A stretch of 64,000 nucleotides of DNA, taken from positions 191,001 through 255,000 of the forward strand of contig QEYB01000725.1 in NCBI GenBank assembly GCA_017562135.1, given 5' to 3'. The stretch is from Dipylidium caninum. Taxonomy: Eukaryota > Platyhelminthes > Cestoda > Cyclophyllidea > Dipylidiidae. The stretch's first letter is position 1; every line of letters begins with the position of its first letter. Under the pieces are notes generated by a model that did not search any database, was not told the DNA's origin, and saw nothing but the letters and a program-made list of their open reading frames with translations. This document shows, piece by piece, positions 1 to 13,935 of this stretch. Made by a program: the position numbers and the translations under genes.

Positions 1-3000
1 TAAAAGAACCAGAGCTGAGAAGTCATCCACAATCCAAAAAGTTAGGCAATTATTGGGGCCGTAGATATATTGTGGAAAAGGGAATTCAACATTTCTAGTG
101 GATAGTAGGTCGCTGGAGGGGCCCAGCAAAGCTCATGCCCACTCCCTAAGACAGACACTGTGCGTGGAGTACTGAGACAAAAAAGGTCTGGAAAATAGGC
201 AGAGAGATTAGTGGCTTTTACCCTGACCACAGTACAAAGTATTTGGTGAGGTAGAACCCATTTGGTGAGGTAGAACCCAAAAATGAGCAAAGAAGTATCT
301 AAATTTCAAATATAAATATTTTCATAAGTAATATTCCACAAATAGAGGTAGATTATGTTTTGGATGACCATTCACTGCATCTGTCTATATTATTAATACT
401 TGTGTCCATAGCACTGCAAATAAGGTAATCACGGGAGTAATCAAGTCCCTTATTACATAAATGGAGAATTTAGAAATAAAAGATTCCTGAGCATAAAGTA
501 AGAGCAAGGATGAAAGGTAAAGAAATAAATTGTTAAATCGTTAGAAGGCATATTATGGTAGAAGTTGGCCAAAGGCCTGAAAGGAAAAGATTACAACCCA
601 ACGAAAAATAGACACAAAAAGTGTTACTAAGATAGAGAACTAAAAATTCACATAAAGGCATAAAATTGAGCAAATACAGGGTAAACACATGCCTGTAGTT
701 GGGACCAAGCCTGCCAATTGAGGTAGCCGGAATGGTCGGTGGAGGAAAGCTCCTGCCAGCTGCCCAAATGGAGGGCGCAACGATGGAGGAGGTCAAGGTA
801 AATCGGTGGGAGAAGGTACTGCCAGTGTAGAAGGAAGAATGTCAATCCACTCAACAGTGCGTGGCTTAGACACCAAACCAGGTCCACATTCAGCCCTGGA
901 GGCTGTATAAAAGCAAAAAAGTTGTCATTTACGTGATATTTCTAGAGGACACCTAGTCCTCGAAAGTATCACTACAATATAATAATAATAATCTATTGGG
1001 TTAAAATTTAGAGGAGGATTTGGAGGAATTGGTAGACTTTAGCGGGTAGACTTCTTATTAATCACCGTCACACTTCCTCCTCTTCCCCTCCCGACCCTAG
1101 AAAAAAGGGACTACTGGGTAATGCCCAAAGGAGGGTTTGGGTGTATACCACATGAAACGATTTATTCCCCTCCTTCCCACCCCCCCACCCCCTCTCTCAA
1201 CGGAAATGCCTGTACTCACACTGCAAATAGCGTTCCGTCCATGTAGTTTTACCGAACCTTTAAATATAGAAAAGGCTACGTATAAGGTAATAATTGAGGG
1301 GTCCATTGGCAGCTATCGAAGAAGAAGCCGAAATGTCGGAATACCTTTGAAGCATAGACATTGTCACGAAGTTAGATCCAAATTATACCATTTATGAAAG
1401 TACTCTCTACCATGTGAATAAAGAAATCAGGCAAGTGATGCCAATTGTAACGTTAAAACGATGACTTATATTGTATTAATAAAAAAGAACAGTAGGAAAT
1501 GCATGACAAAAAGAGGAGCATTGGAAAGGAAACGAAAAATAGCCGCTATAAATGAATGCCTCAACTATAAAGGATGTAGATGCACAGGTTGAGCTAACGT
1601 ATCAAATATGAGGGGTTTCGATATTTTTCGTAGCCTTGTCATGTTTTCTTCCAGCTTGATTGTAGTAATTCCCCATTCATATTTTCTAATAGTGTCTTTA
1701 AAAAGAAGCCCACTTTATTAACTGAGTACCGATAAATTTAGACAAAAAAAAAACAAAATCCAAATACACTCCAAGGTTAGATGATTGGCATATTGTAGCA
1801 TGAAAAACTCTAAGAGGGGAGTAAAAGAAGGGAATTGCAGATAGATATAGAGTAAGTCTGTGGCTGTGCAAAAAAGTGGGGACCTAAAAGTGCCCCGACG
1901 GACCACACCCAATAGTACTTCCGGAATGAAATGACATCTTTAGAACTACAAATAAGGGTTCCGATATTTGTGAATTATTAAGTAGAGGGGAGCTTTGAAA
2001 AATGGTCAGTTACCAACTAAGCCAATGCCAGATAAGTAATTTAGAAAGCTGGACAACAATGTATAAAGAGAACATGCGACTTAGAGTTATCGGTAGTGAA
2101 CAAACGCGCCAAATTAAGGCAGAAATTCCTATAGCGTTGAGTTGAGGAAATAGATTAAGCTCGCAAACAACTAAAGTGAGAAACCATGTAAGCATAAATT
2201 TAATGGGTAAATATAAAAAGGCCAAAGGGATTTTTGAACATCAGAAATCACCCTACTAAAATAGGACAAGTAAAACTAAGATAAAATGTGACAAGCGAGG
2301 TATGTACGTAAAAAACGAGTCCATTGCATATGTGAAAAGGACGAAACAATAAATTCAGAATCTAAAAGATTAGACAATCATACTACACATAACCGTCAAA
2401 TGAAAATCGCCATATGTCAAACTATAAACCAGTGAAGCAAACCCATGCGCGAAAAATTCAATCTGAGATTATCAATAAGGAACTGTGTAGTGCGAACACG
2501 CGGGGAAAATAAGGACGAGGGAAATATAGAGCATGTACCCTGATGAAGAAGCAAGGCAGAATGGTAGCATAGAATGTCGCCACAGCGGACTCTGCCACTG
2601 TATCCATAAAGCGCGCATTGAAGTCAGAACACAGCACCTCAGCCTCTTCGCGTACCGCCTGTGCCGCAGTCTCCACGTTAGACGTCGAGGGGAGTGGAGA
2701 GCACCGAGCGCAGTTGTGTTTCAAAGCCACTAGTTGTTGTCTATGCGACGGACGCAGAGTATAAAAGGTAGCCATCGCATTAGATTGTACACTGCCTGAG
2801 GACGGCGGTTGGATCGTTGCGTATCGGAGAGGCAGGAGGTGACAATAACGTGGAATGCGCGCCGACTGCACACCACTTGCCTTGGAGCGTGGGATGCTCG
2901 GGGTGAAGTAATTGCGAAGCGTCTTCGAGTTAGATATACAGGATTTTATTTAGACGAATGCGAAAAATCGGTGTATTTTATCGAGATAACTCAAAATTAA

Positions 3001-6000
3001 CTTGCTTGAAGAGCTCTTCGCGATCTCAACGTTTGATACAGGAAGTTCATCTTCAATCGAACATAATTGAATGATTGTCGAAAATTTATTGAACTCGATC
3101 TTTTCAAAGCCCCAGAGATCATCCTTTTAAAAGGCTCGTAATAATAAACAATGAGAAAGATTATTGGTCTAAGATAGAAAAAAAGCAGTTGCTGAAATAA
3201 TTTAAGTAGAAATCTCTATTCCAACCATATAACTCACTGGTAGGTAACAAGAAGAATACCCAAGTTTCGACTGGGGAGGATGCAAGAATCATAGTCTATA
3301 TGTATCAACATGTGAAACTGAAGGGCACACCACAAAGTTACTCCAAAAATTCCGACCAGAGCGCAATTTAAACGTCGAAGAGGAGTAACAGACCTCCAGT
3401 AGAACTGAAATAGTAGAAAGAGCCGCTTATGAAATGGTAAAGGACAATCTGTACAGGATGGATAATCTCACCTTTTGATAGGCTTCGTAGGCGGGTGACA
3501 TGGCGAACATTAGAAGAGTGTACAACACGAGGTAGGCATCGATGTTGTCAATATCCTCCGGAAAGAAACAGGATGAAGAACTATCAAACTCAAAGTCACT
3601 TTATGTAACATTACTTTAGTCCAATTAGCTTTTACGTTGATGAGAGATTGCCACTTCTTAGTTATACTTCGAAAATTATAGCCAAGGCGTCTCAGGAGAC
3701 CTTAAACGCGAAAAAACGATCACAACCTAAACACACTACTGACCAGACTAAATTTTGAAGTATTTTTCAATTAAAATAACCAACCTTCAGACTGAGAATA
3801 TCACACATCCTCCTTTTTAAGCCCCACTGCTCTAAGTGAGTTACATGAATAGAGCGAACCAGCCACTTATCACAAATTAATACTATTAAAAATTACGACA
3901 TTACTTTTCAATAATTACAACTTCCCATATATGAATTTTATAAGATGAATTCGACAGCGAATCGTTGACCCTATCAATAATAATATTCCTACCCGACAGA
4001 AATTGAAGTGAGTTCGAAGGAAATGCGATTCACATAAAACGATAATCATGAAAACTTTAAGGCTACCAACTTCAAAAAGGGCAATCATTTCGACAGTGAT
4101 TAAACCTAATAACTCAACTAAAAGGTCTGAAAACATGACACCAGAAAATAGTGTTCCAATATACCTATAACGAGGTTTTTATTTAAAATATCATAAAAAC
4201 TCAAATTTGGACCATTTCCACAAAAGTGATCGCCTAGACTAGAAGCGACTACTATATAAATCTCAAAATTTAAACTGTCATCAAAACGAAAAACGCTGTA
4301 ACCGCATCATTTTCATGAGGAGACATTAATGACAATAATTATTAATGGAATGAGTGTGAAAAATGATTAGAAACGCACGACAGGGTACTTGGTCCACGGT
4401 CGCGAGAGCCACCAAACCGTACGATAAATGTTGAGGTATTGTAATGCCATAGCCACCACAGAAACCGTGAACTTGGTGAAATGAAAATTGAAGGGACTGA
4501 AGATAGGAATAGGAGGAAAGAGGATGTGACGTATTTGGTCCACACCGCCTTTCAAAAGTGGTGCGGGTGTTTCTAGGGTTCTAAAAGAAATGTAAATGTC
4601 TTAATATATGGTACAGTGACAGCTACATCTGAAAGATATCAAAATATATACCTACCTACGTGCCGACGCAGGGGGAAGACCCTTTTGTGTACTTTTACGC
4701 AGATTTCCCATTTCTCAATCCTAGGTAGGAAGTCTTTGAATTGTCAATGAAGGTACACAGGCAGTATGTCTAAACCTATGTAAAGTTAAAACGGCAATGA
4801 AAATGAGAAGTTAACAGAAAAAGATTAGTCGCTAGGAGGTAGGGACAAACACGGCATCTAAGTGTTGTGGAAAATAAGTAAATAAAATAATCCTTCTGAA
4901 AAGTTAACCGCAGCTATATAGTCTCCGGGAAGGCGAAATATGTGCAGTACATATACTCCAAAGCAACCAGTAACCGCCTGCAGTGGAAAAAATGGTGACT
5001 GCAGAAACCTCAAAACACGAAGACAGACGTTAGGTTGCGAGCACATTTGATAACGGACGGCATAGTGTATCTAAGATAAGTGTCAACGATACTGTTTAGA
5101 AGTAATAATAACATTAATGAAACAATGGTTGAGGATGCACCGATAACCAAAACGACATGTGACAACGCACTTAGAGGGGCCGCCATGCACTTGATGCGGA
5201 TGAAAAAGACGAATTAATAGATGACAATGAGATGGTGCGCAACGAAATCGCACGGAATGACCTTTATGAATCTGAATAAAATTTTTTATCTGTTTATTAT
5301 TTTTGCGGATGATATGATACACGAAGAAAATGTTTGGATTTCCTGCATCACCTGCATTGATCCAAAAACTATTTGCAACCTTTCATGAATTTGGTCGTGC
5401 ATTTAATTTTACTACTCTCCGTTATTTTGGGTGCCGATTTAAGCCGTTGCATTCTATTTACTTTTTCGGCGCCTTACCATTTTAATATAAAAATTCTCAA
5501 TAATAATTCCATACACGAAATCCTCACTAGTTAGGCGTTAGGTAATGTTGTAATCATGAATAACTGCAGTCTAATGCCCGTAGTCTTTCATAAATTAGTA
5601 ATATTTCCTACATTCTTCAAGCCGTTGGGTTTATTATGGCTCTATTAATAGCCCTTAAAGCCCACCAGCATTATATGTTTCTTTTTTCCTACGCCTCTGG
5701 AAACCAATCCGTTAGGGATATGGTAGTATGCTCATTCGGTAAAATTGCCTCAAATGAATCGTGATTGCCGTCATTTGAGTCTTTAGAGTTTTCCATGCTC
5801 AAATAACGCGTGCGAATGCACAACTACATGCAAATATCGGGTGGTCTTATCGGCAGGGTGTAGTGAACATTATCATAAAACGTCTCTACAATGTAATCCT
5901 GAAGACTTTATTTCCTGTTGTTCGTTATCCCCTTAGACCGTATAAAATTTCTCTAACTTTTGTTTATCCCCTGTACCTAGTACAAGTAAACCACTGTAGT

Positions 6001-6900
6001 ATTTGCGTCAATTTGTTACATATTTCACTTTTACTCGAGTGAAAAACATATTTGTTTATCGAACTTCATCGTATGCATGAACACCCACATAATCGTACAT
6101 GCGCAAACGTATGAGTTCACTATTAAAATAGTCCTGCACGTGGTTCTGCGCCTTATTTATGTCGCAGTACGTAAATATGACGACAGCTGTCTGAGATACC
6201 TCCTTTATAGGTCCAAAAGAATGTCTGTCACAGATCATCCGGGGGATTACAAAAAAAGAAGACTACTTCAACGTCCTTTTACATATCACCACGCCCTCTG
6301 CGAGTCTTGTCTTGAGCGCCGAACTTTGCACTACGAAGCATTATGAAGCCTTCATTCCAATATCTCCTTTTGGTAGCGATGAGGAGTCTGTACCGCTCCT
6401 CCTTCTTACTAGCTTTCTTTCTTTGCAACTGAGCCCCTTCGCCTACCGCCTTCCTCACACTAGGATTAACAATCGTACCCAGAGGCTGACTGTGCTGATG
6501 ACCGCATCGGCTACCAGAAGACTCGAACTCCTCGCCTCGCATGCCGATGGGGTCTCCGCCTCGAATTTGGCAATCCTGCCATTCACGTGGGACGCCTCTT
6601 TTCCATCACCACACCGTTCTGCCAATCGTCGAAGGAGGTACTAGAACACAAGGTGTAGCGCTGAAACTATCCGTTGTCTGAAATGACAACATGGTTTTTG
6701 GCATCCCAGTCCAATGACAACTTGACTTACATTGAGGCATGTTGATATCTACATAGTCATTTATTACAGGTAAAAATAACAAATAGAATGAATTGCACGC
6801 GAATTGGTTTTATTAACACACCGTTTTGCAGTACAGGGTAACAGTATCACCTTGCACATTTTGGAGAGTGCGAGATCTTCTGTTACACTTTTAGTGAAAA
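1..6900. other. AT-rich region without recognised genes
   Basis: This stretch is visibly richer in A and T than the rest of the window. Open frames here are short and none matches a family I know or ends in convincing splice sites. A GC-richer patch at about 2540-2900 contains a TATAAAA-like element near 2760, and another GC-richer patch lies at about 6240-6650; I could not assign either. Short similar motifs near 90-180 and 700-870 on the minus strand hint at decayed repeats, but this is weak. Confidence 0.5.
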
Positions 6901-7552
6901 TGATCCTCATTTAAATCCCATGGTGCTTAAATTGCACTCAAAAAGATAGCCTTAGCCGAGGATTCTGAGGAATATACAGCTAATTAGGTGAAAAAGAAAC
7001 TGAACGGTAGCACACATTTCATTCCACCAATTTACTCATCTTCCTTCAGCTCTGAGGTCTCAGATGGACCCGCCGTTAATGCGTTAGTGCGAAAGTTGAA
7101 TAGACGCAATAGTCAATGCGCAAGAAAGAGTGTTGCTCCGAGTGAATAAACATTAGAGTCCGCCTCCGTCATCGTTGGTGAGTTGGTTTTAACGGAAGGG
7201 GAGTAGCCACGGTCTCGTCTGTCATTGGTGATGTGTCTCTCCCACGGTATCTGCCGCAAACATACTTGACTCGCAGCTTTGGTCCTAATCGCTGGATTCA
7301 CGTAACCTGTCGCAGTTCGCGGCATAAATCCAAATGATGGACTCCGTACTTGTGTCTCAGGTGCTGATGATGTCCTCAAAAAGACTAACATATTTTCGCT
7401 TCCCCCTGAACAATGCCTGATTTTGTCGCCATTGTAGAGTTTAAACCCGTCGGGGTCGTTTGTTTACCCTTCAACCCAAAATCAGTGTTTACGCTGAGCT
7501 GTGCAGCGCATACACAAATACACACGTGCGTGCGTGCACAGGAGCACATGTG

Positions 7553-7560
7553 CATAAAAG
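7553..7560 (+). promoter_or_regulatory. TATA-like element upstream of the protease
   Basis: The octamer CATAAAAG lies about 50 bases before the start codon of the TSP1-trypsin gene, a reasonable place for a TATA-like core promoter with a short leader. The call rests on motif and position only. A GT/CA-rich stretch precedes it at about 7512-7550. Confidence 0.3.
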
Positions 7561-7608
7561 CCTGGTCGAAATCTTCTCTCGATTTACTTACAACACCTGG
7601 TCTTCGCG

Positions 7609-10600
7609 ATGCAGACTCAGGCCTGCCGGTGGATCTCCCCCCTGCTGCTTCTAATGCTGCCCCTCGCCCTGGGACAGAATCAACCGCCCTCGACATCGCC
7701 TTCCAACAGCCTGCCTCCTGTGGAAAGCAAGATATTTGCCCACTACGTGGTGGATCGCAGTACTCTGCTGCTTCGCAGGAAGATATTTTTATTCAGGGAT
7801 GAGCTTTATACGCAGTGGTCAGAGTGGAGCAACTGCTCACTGAAAGACTGCACCGAATTGCGCTACCGTCAGTGCATAAACGACTCATACGAAAATTGGA
7901 TACCCAACCTTTTTCTCACCAACAACTGTCCCTTCCAGTACATAGCGGAGACGAGAAGATGCGTCAATGAGACACAGTGTGAAATTCGCTCCGGTAAGCA
8001 TGAATCTGCCCTCCCATGGCGCGTCCATCCTCTCCCTACCCACGCGTCTATCCCCTTTCCGTCCTTCAAACAAGTCTTCCTTCCCCCCTCCCCCCCCCTC
8101 CGTCTCTTTACTCACCCGCCCACGTGGTTGCTTTTATTTACTCACAGACTCTGCACTAGGTAGTAGGCGGTGTCAACTGCATTGAGCATTGAGTTATTTT
8201 GAGTTATTTCTCGTCCAAGTTGCTATGCAGCCTTCTGTTTTGTTGGAATTTCTACAAAATGGACGTCATAGACCGATTCAAACTCTCTATCCTCAAACAA
8301 AGCAAAACACGTCCCCACTCCCGTTTCTAGAGGAGAGACTTAATGGGATTGGAGGTGGATATTGATAAGACTCAAGAGAACGTGATTTCTAAATTGAAAA
8401 GGTGGTTAGAAAAAACATGCAACTAATCAGCGGTTACGGGCATCACAGTGGCGTTGGAAGTTGACTATCATCCACTATCACGTACCCCTCCACAGTGGAA
8501 TTCCGAGTAAAATGCGACTCAACTGAACAATTTACCTGAAAGACCTCTTCTAACATCGCGCACCCTACTGTTAGAGCAACGCCAAAATTTTTATGTCCTG
8601 CCACTCGTATCTAAGCCAACTGCTTGTGAATATTTGGCTTGGGAAGTTTTAGTGTCACTACCATCTTAAGCATGTAATGAATCGCGTCTCAGCTCTCGTG
8701 TAAACACTTTCACATCAGTAATTTTTGTGCCAATATGGTTTACAAAAATCATAGATCTTGTCCACATGTCTTGTTCGGCCCCGATAAAGACTTACGTCGA
8801 GGATTAGAATTTTGGATAATCGAGTCCATTTATATGACACTATGGAGAGGGAGAGGGCATGTACTACTTCAAACTATTTACTTAACTTTGCTCTCTCTTA
8901 AATGTAGTTCCTTCAAAAGCGCTACAAGAATTAGCGAACACATGTGGTAAGAAATCCGGTCGAAGAAGCCGACGAACTCATTCAACGAAGATTATCGGGG
9001 GTCGGGAGGCCAAATCGCACAATTGGCCATGGCAGGCAAGTTTGCTACTTAAAATAATACTAATCGGAAATCACTGTGAGTGGTGTTGTAAACACCAAAG
9101 TGTGCAGGAGGTGAACGCCCTCGACCTAATGTTCGCATACCAAATGTTTCACCTCCCCTCGAGCCCAGTCCTTCGATTGGCTGAGACGCTTCAACCAATC
9201 AGCGCGAAGCGGGCCATTCCTCACGTACCTGATTGGTTGGATTCAGTCAATAAATTTCACCCTCAAACTCCCCGCTGATAAATTCACCTATGGCGACAAG
9301 TCAGCCTCTACCCACGCTTAGACAAGTGTGCTCCCTTCCACTTGTTGGGCGCCTATTATATGCACAAGTAGGGCAGAAGTAAGACGTCTTTTGCATAAAA
9401 GGTAGGTTACGCAGTCCATAAAATGGGAGACACGATGGCTACAGCTCACACCATTACTAAATGAACTGGACAATTATTATTTACCGCGATGCGCTCCTCG
9501 GACTATTCTATCCCACGGCAGACGCAGCATATTACTGGTTGGGAAAAAAAGGGAACTTAGACGCAAAAAGTGTTATTTTTACCTGAAGTGCTTTTTGAAC
9601 CTAACGTCTTTAGGTTGCCCTGTACGCGCGCCCTCATGGTGAAGGCCGATACATGCGCTCCTCGAAATCTGAGGCGCCTTTCTGTGGAGCCACGTTAATT
9701 GCACCCTCATGGCTCATTACAGCTGCCCACTGCCTCAGTGAACTGGCCCCCGATAAGGAATTCATAGTGGGCCAAGTCTTCTCCGTGGAAGATGAGCTGG
9801 ATCAGGAGATTCGTGCTCGCCTCGGAGACCACGACCGTGGAAAGAGAGAGCCGTTTGAAGTTTCACGAACTGTAGAGTACGCCATTATCCACCCTGATTT
9901 TCAAAAAGGCTTTTCGGAGCGAGGCTTCGACGTGGCACTGCTGAAGATGAGTGAACCAGTGGAATTCAGTAAGTGAGACGCTTTGACTCGCACGCTCATT
10001 GTTAAACGTTTCATATTCCTCCCGAATTTCCACCTGCTTATTTACTAGTCAACGCCACAGTGTACTTGTTCTTGTGGGAATGTTTTAACTGTGTGAAGAG
10101 AAAACAGTTTTGTTAATGCATTTCCGGGTTTTGCGCAAGTGGCCCAGCCGATCCACATAACAACTTGATATTCTTCCTATGCTTTTGCGTTTAGAGTCGC
10201 GTTGGTGCCATCAATTGTCGGAAACAATGAGCGCAATGATAATGGGCATTTCTTTAGCTTCTTTACACGCTTGATCGTGGCATATTTTGGCTAATATGGT
10301 CATGCATATTTAAGCATAATTTGTAAGGTGGGAAACCATCTGAGGGGGGGCGGGTTTGCAATTTTAGCTTACATCTTGAAATATTGCGTTAGTAATATAT
10401 CTTTCGTAAATTCTGTTTCTCTTTTTTTGCAAACAGCTCGATAAGACGTTCCACCATATTAGCCGTCACATGGGTTTTTGAAAATATGGGGACAAACGTC
10501 TGTTTGACTATTTCATGAAATGAGGGACTTTAGCCTTTGTGAGTAAGGCACAACATACTTTGAGGCATATAGTGAAATCATAAGCGCCTAGTGCAAGGAT

Positions 10601-11750
10601 CTGGTCGGATTTGTCGCCGCAAAGCGCAATTTTTAGTAGAAGACGCAGTAGCTTTCTCTTGTTTGCAAAGATGGTACTAACTTCCCCTTCCCTGGACCTT
10701 GGGAGTGGACCTAAATGAATGCTCTTTGCCAACAGCCACTCGGGCGAAGTTCATTCTGGAACTGGGATTCTTATACTGAGCTGAACCGGTTATAAACTGT
10801 CTATCAAATTTCAGACGATGGCGTCAACTCCATCTGCGTTGCGGACAAAAGTCTCCGGCTGCCCGAAGGTCATGTCTGCTTCGCAGCCGGTTGGGGTGCG
10901 ATCTCACCGGACTCCAAACCCGCCGCCGAGTCCCCAGAATTTCTGCAACTCTTCTCTTCCTATCTCTTTCCACGCCCTTGTGGACGGGAACAGTCTTCGT
11001 CTCCCTCTCGCAAATCTCCTAAAGCTCGACAACCCCTGCGGTTGCTCGAAGTTGGTCTGCCACTTGTCTCTCTGCAGCGATGCAGGAAAACCTACCAAAA
11101 TCTCCAAGAATGGGTCCACGTCTGTGCTGGGGAGAAAGGCAAGGTAATAATGACAACCATAGTTAGTCGACGGAGCCCTCACTGGTCAAATAATTGGTTT
11201 AAGTTAATTTTCAAGTGGGTCGGAAGCTAATCCATTGACTTGCACGAACCGACCCAGAACGGGCGCCGGTAAGCGAGGACGTCGATGCGGTGGGAAACGC
11301 AGTCAATTAACTGCTGACGCCACCATTTTGACAGCGTTCAGGCAGGAGGAGCAAAACTGCGGATGATCGATTGACGCCGTCGCGGACACCCAAGCGATCG
11401 ACCGGCGGCACCGCCACTATCGATCGCTCGGCCTGTCACTGTCACACAGTTTGCGAACATACTAAGAAGGGGAGAAGTAGCTACTTGTAGGAAGTTAGCA
11501 ATGCCGGTCGGGTTTGAGCACTTGAGCTGTTGGTGACAATACCGTCGAGTCAAATTGCCTCGAATGTCATTTTCAGGATACCTGCAGAGGTGACAGTGGC
11601 GGCGGCCTCTTCTGTCAGAGTCCCGAGGACGGGAGGTGGTACCTTTACGGAGTGACGAGCTTCGGCTCAGTCCTCGGATGCGGTGAACACTACGGAGTGT
11701 ACACGTGCACCCGAGGAATGTCCGACTGGATACATGAGAATGTTCAGTGA
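7609..11750 (+). CDS. Secreted TSP1-trypsin serine protease (5 exons)
   Basis: Exons by eye: 7609-7993, 8908-9035, 9614-9968, 10815-11143 and 11577-11750. They join in frame into 456 residues. Residues 1-22 form a signal peptide with a leucine-rich core. Residues about 67-125 are a thrombospondin type 1 repeat with the tryptophan motif QWSEWSNC. A basic linker leads to the activation site K156-IIGG and a chymotrypsin-fold S1 domain. The triad is complete: His210 in TAAHC, Asp277 in DVALLK and Ser406 in GDSGG. Asp400, six residues before the serine, predicts cleavage after Lys or Arg. The catalytic chain is about 300 residues, longer than the usual 230 or so, with a Ser/Arg/Pro-rich insert around residues 325-350. 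The second intron has a GC donor. The architecture recalls antigen-5-type proteins of tapeworms; that relation is inference, and here the catalytic residues are intact. Confidence 0.85.
9036..9613 (+). other. GC-AG intron of the protease gene
   Basis: Exon 2 must end after the codons for NWPWQ and exon 3 resumes with VALY, the standard start of a trypsin domain. The bases at the junction are CAG then GCAAGT, so the donor is GC instead of GT, within the strong context typical of GC-AG introns. The acceptor is TCTTTAG. No GT close by keeps the frame and the conserved residues. The intron also holds an opposed pair of CCAAT boxes (9176-9199). Confidence 0.75.
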
Positions 11751-12160
11751 CTTAAACCCCCCACATCACCCAAGCCCGTCTTCCCGGTGGGCATGACACC
11801 CGCTATGTTATGGCTTAATGCCCCGTAAAATCACAAATTTCACTTTTTTCGCCTTCTCACCTTCGTGGACGGTGGGTAGTTGGAGAACAGAATGCTCACT
11901 TTCGTCCCACTAGCTGGAAGGAGGTGTTTAACTACCCTTCGCATAGCCTTCGCAGCCAAATGACTTTGTCTAACTGCTTTCAAACATGCCATTCTCAATC
12001 CTGATGACAGAATATACCAGCTTCCAGTAGTTCTTCTAAAATGAGCCGTCAAATTCATCTGACAGATAAACGTGGTGAAACAATTGTCAGTGTTCGTACG
12101 AATTTGTTGTGAAGTAGTCGGGATACAAGTCCTTTGAGACATGATCTACACAATAAAGGG
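11751..12160 (+). other. Probable 3' untranslated region of the protease
   Basis: The stop codon TGA at 11748-11750 is followed by about 400 bases without splice signals that would extend the frame. AATAAA occurs at 12152-12157 and is the first canonical polyadenylation hexamer after the stop. The UTR length is therefore inferred to be about 420 bases. Confidence 0.45.
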
Positions 12161-13800
12161 CGACAAACTTAATTTGCGAAGAAGGAACGTCAAAGTAATT
12201 AATGAAAGAAATGAAAAGGCTTATCCAAATCTCTACTTAAGGGAAGAGTTAAAGCGAGAAGTTTTCTCCTTGAAGGGTCGCAGTCTACTCTGAGGAATTG
12301 GGAATTAGAGTGGTCTGCCGTTGGTATGGCCGAGACAGATTCGTGTGTGGTGTTTCAGGAAACAATGGCGAGGAAAGGCGCTTTGGCCCACGACGACTTT
12401 TCACCCTGTCCTTCTTTTTCGGGGCGAGATGCTTTGAGTGAAGCATCGGGCCCTCAGTAAGTCCACTTGCTAAATGAAGCTGTCCCACAGTCGCTGCGAA
12501 GAGGCAATTTAAATCCGCAGTCCACTTAAAAGTCGACATTGTTGTGCCAAAATGAGGAGACGATTCACTGTCAGTGACAGGGAAATTTCGTTTTCGTTAC
12601 TTGATGACGCAGTTGCAGTCTTTTCGACAGTTACAAAATGCCATATTGTCCCAAGGGAGGAGGCGAGGACAATAATTAGTTTAACCACCTAAGGGAAATC
12701 GTCATAATCGCAAGTGCTGCCATATCAACAGAGCGGAATAGTGACGAGCCTCGCGTCGCACACGAAACAGTGACGTCTTGACTTGCTCCTGTTTGCGCAA
12801 CTGCTGATGCTTCCCCTCCGCGTTAACCATCACGAGAGGGGCAACCAACCGCCTCACAATCACGAGGACTGAGTTTCTGGCAGCAGATTCTTACCCTGAC
12901 GAGAAATTCTCCCAGTGAAGTAGGGGAAGTTGAGGGGTTCGTGGTGCTGTTCATCTCCGTAGCACCGAGCAGCAGTGGCAGCGGTGGATGGCAACCAGTG
13001 GCGAGAGTCAGAACCCTAACGAACGGCAGAGTTCGGACACATCTCGAGTTTTAATTAATTAGTCTGAAATTGTTCGCCTTCAACTTAGGGGAGAATTTCA
13101 TTGTTCCGCGACGGGACTTTGAGTTATCTATGCCCTTTTGCTTTAACCCCACTTTATGCCAAAATCAAACCTGATACCGTGTTGAAGCTTTCACTGGACT
13201 ATATTAATTGCTGAAACGGGGCCTAACTGAGTCTTTAATTTCCCCAAAAGGAACCCCGTAATCTCACAAGCTATTTTTATATCACTTTTGGTTTGTTTTC
13301 CTCACTATGATGATAAACATCTGTACATCACCTGCATCTGCGTAGTTTGATATAAAGAGGTCACCTCGATTAATGACTGCAACAATGTCTCCTCTTATGG
13401 AATGTGAAAGATGTGTGCCATTTTAACGAACGTGCGATTACAAGGCATCACACGCTAACAGTCACTTTGTCATGATCCTAACTGAAAAGGAATTTCGGTG
13501 CTTTCTCACTCAATGTTATATTTTTCTGTTTTGTGAGTTTCTTTCCAATAGTGCTGTCATAGACGTAATTTGGGAGCACAAATGACTCAAAAGTTAGATC
13601 AGTTTCTCTGAACTTTCAATTGGTACAGAAATTTTATAGTAGGTGAATAATTCGGTAGATGCTCGAAAATGGAATATACTGTGCTTGCTTATACCCGTAA
13701 TTATCAAATGCACAGGCTTTATTTTTTCCCTTATATTCCCCAGATTGCGTATTTGAAAGATTGCACTTTTCCTCAAGAAGGCAAAGTAATACGTTAGTTC
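12161..13800. other. Intergenic DNA between protease and coiled-coil gene
   Basis: I see no convincing exon on either strand. Open frames are short and lack family motifs. Confidence 0.4.
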
Positions 13801-13815
13801 ATCAAGTGTACACAG

Positions 13816-13876
13816 CCAATCACATTGCGCTAAGTTCACATGGCTGAGGTCCCATTGGCGGGGTAGTGCGGCCAAT
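13816..13876 (+). promoter_or_regulatory. CCAAT-box cluster upstream of coiled-coil gene
   Basis: CCAAT at 13816-13820, an inverted copy (ATTGG) at 13854-13858 and CCAAT at 13872-13876 lie 60-120 bases before the ATG at 13936. This is the spacing expected for NF-Y sites in a proximal promoter. No TATA box is evident between them and the start. Confidence 0.4.
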
Positions 13877-13935
13877 CAGCATCGCCCTCTTCAATACTTC
13901 TCCAAGTCAGGTGGCAGAGTTTCATTCTTTCAAAG

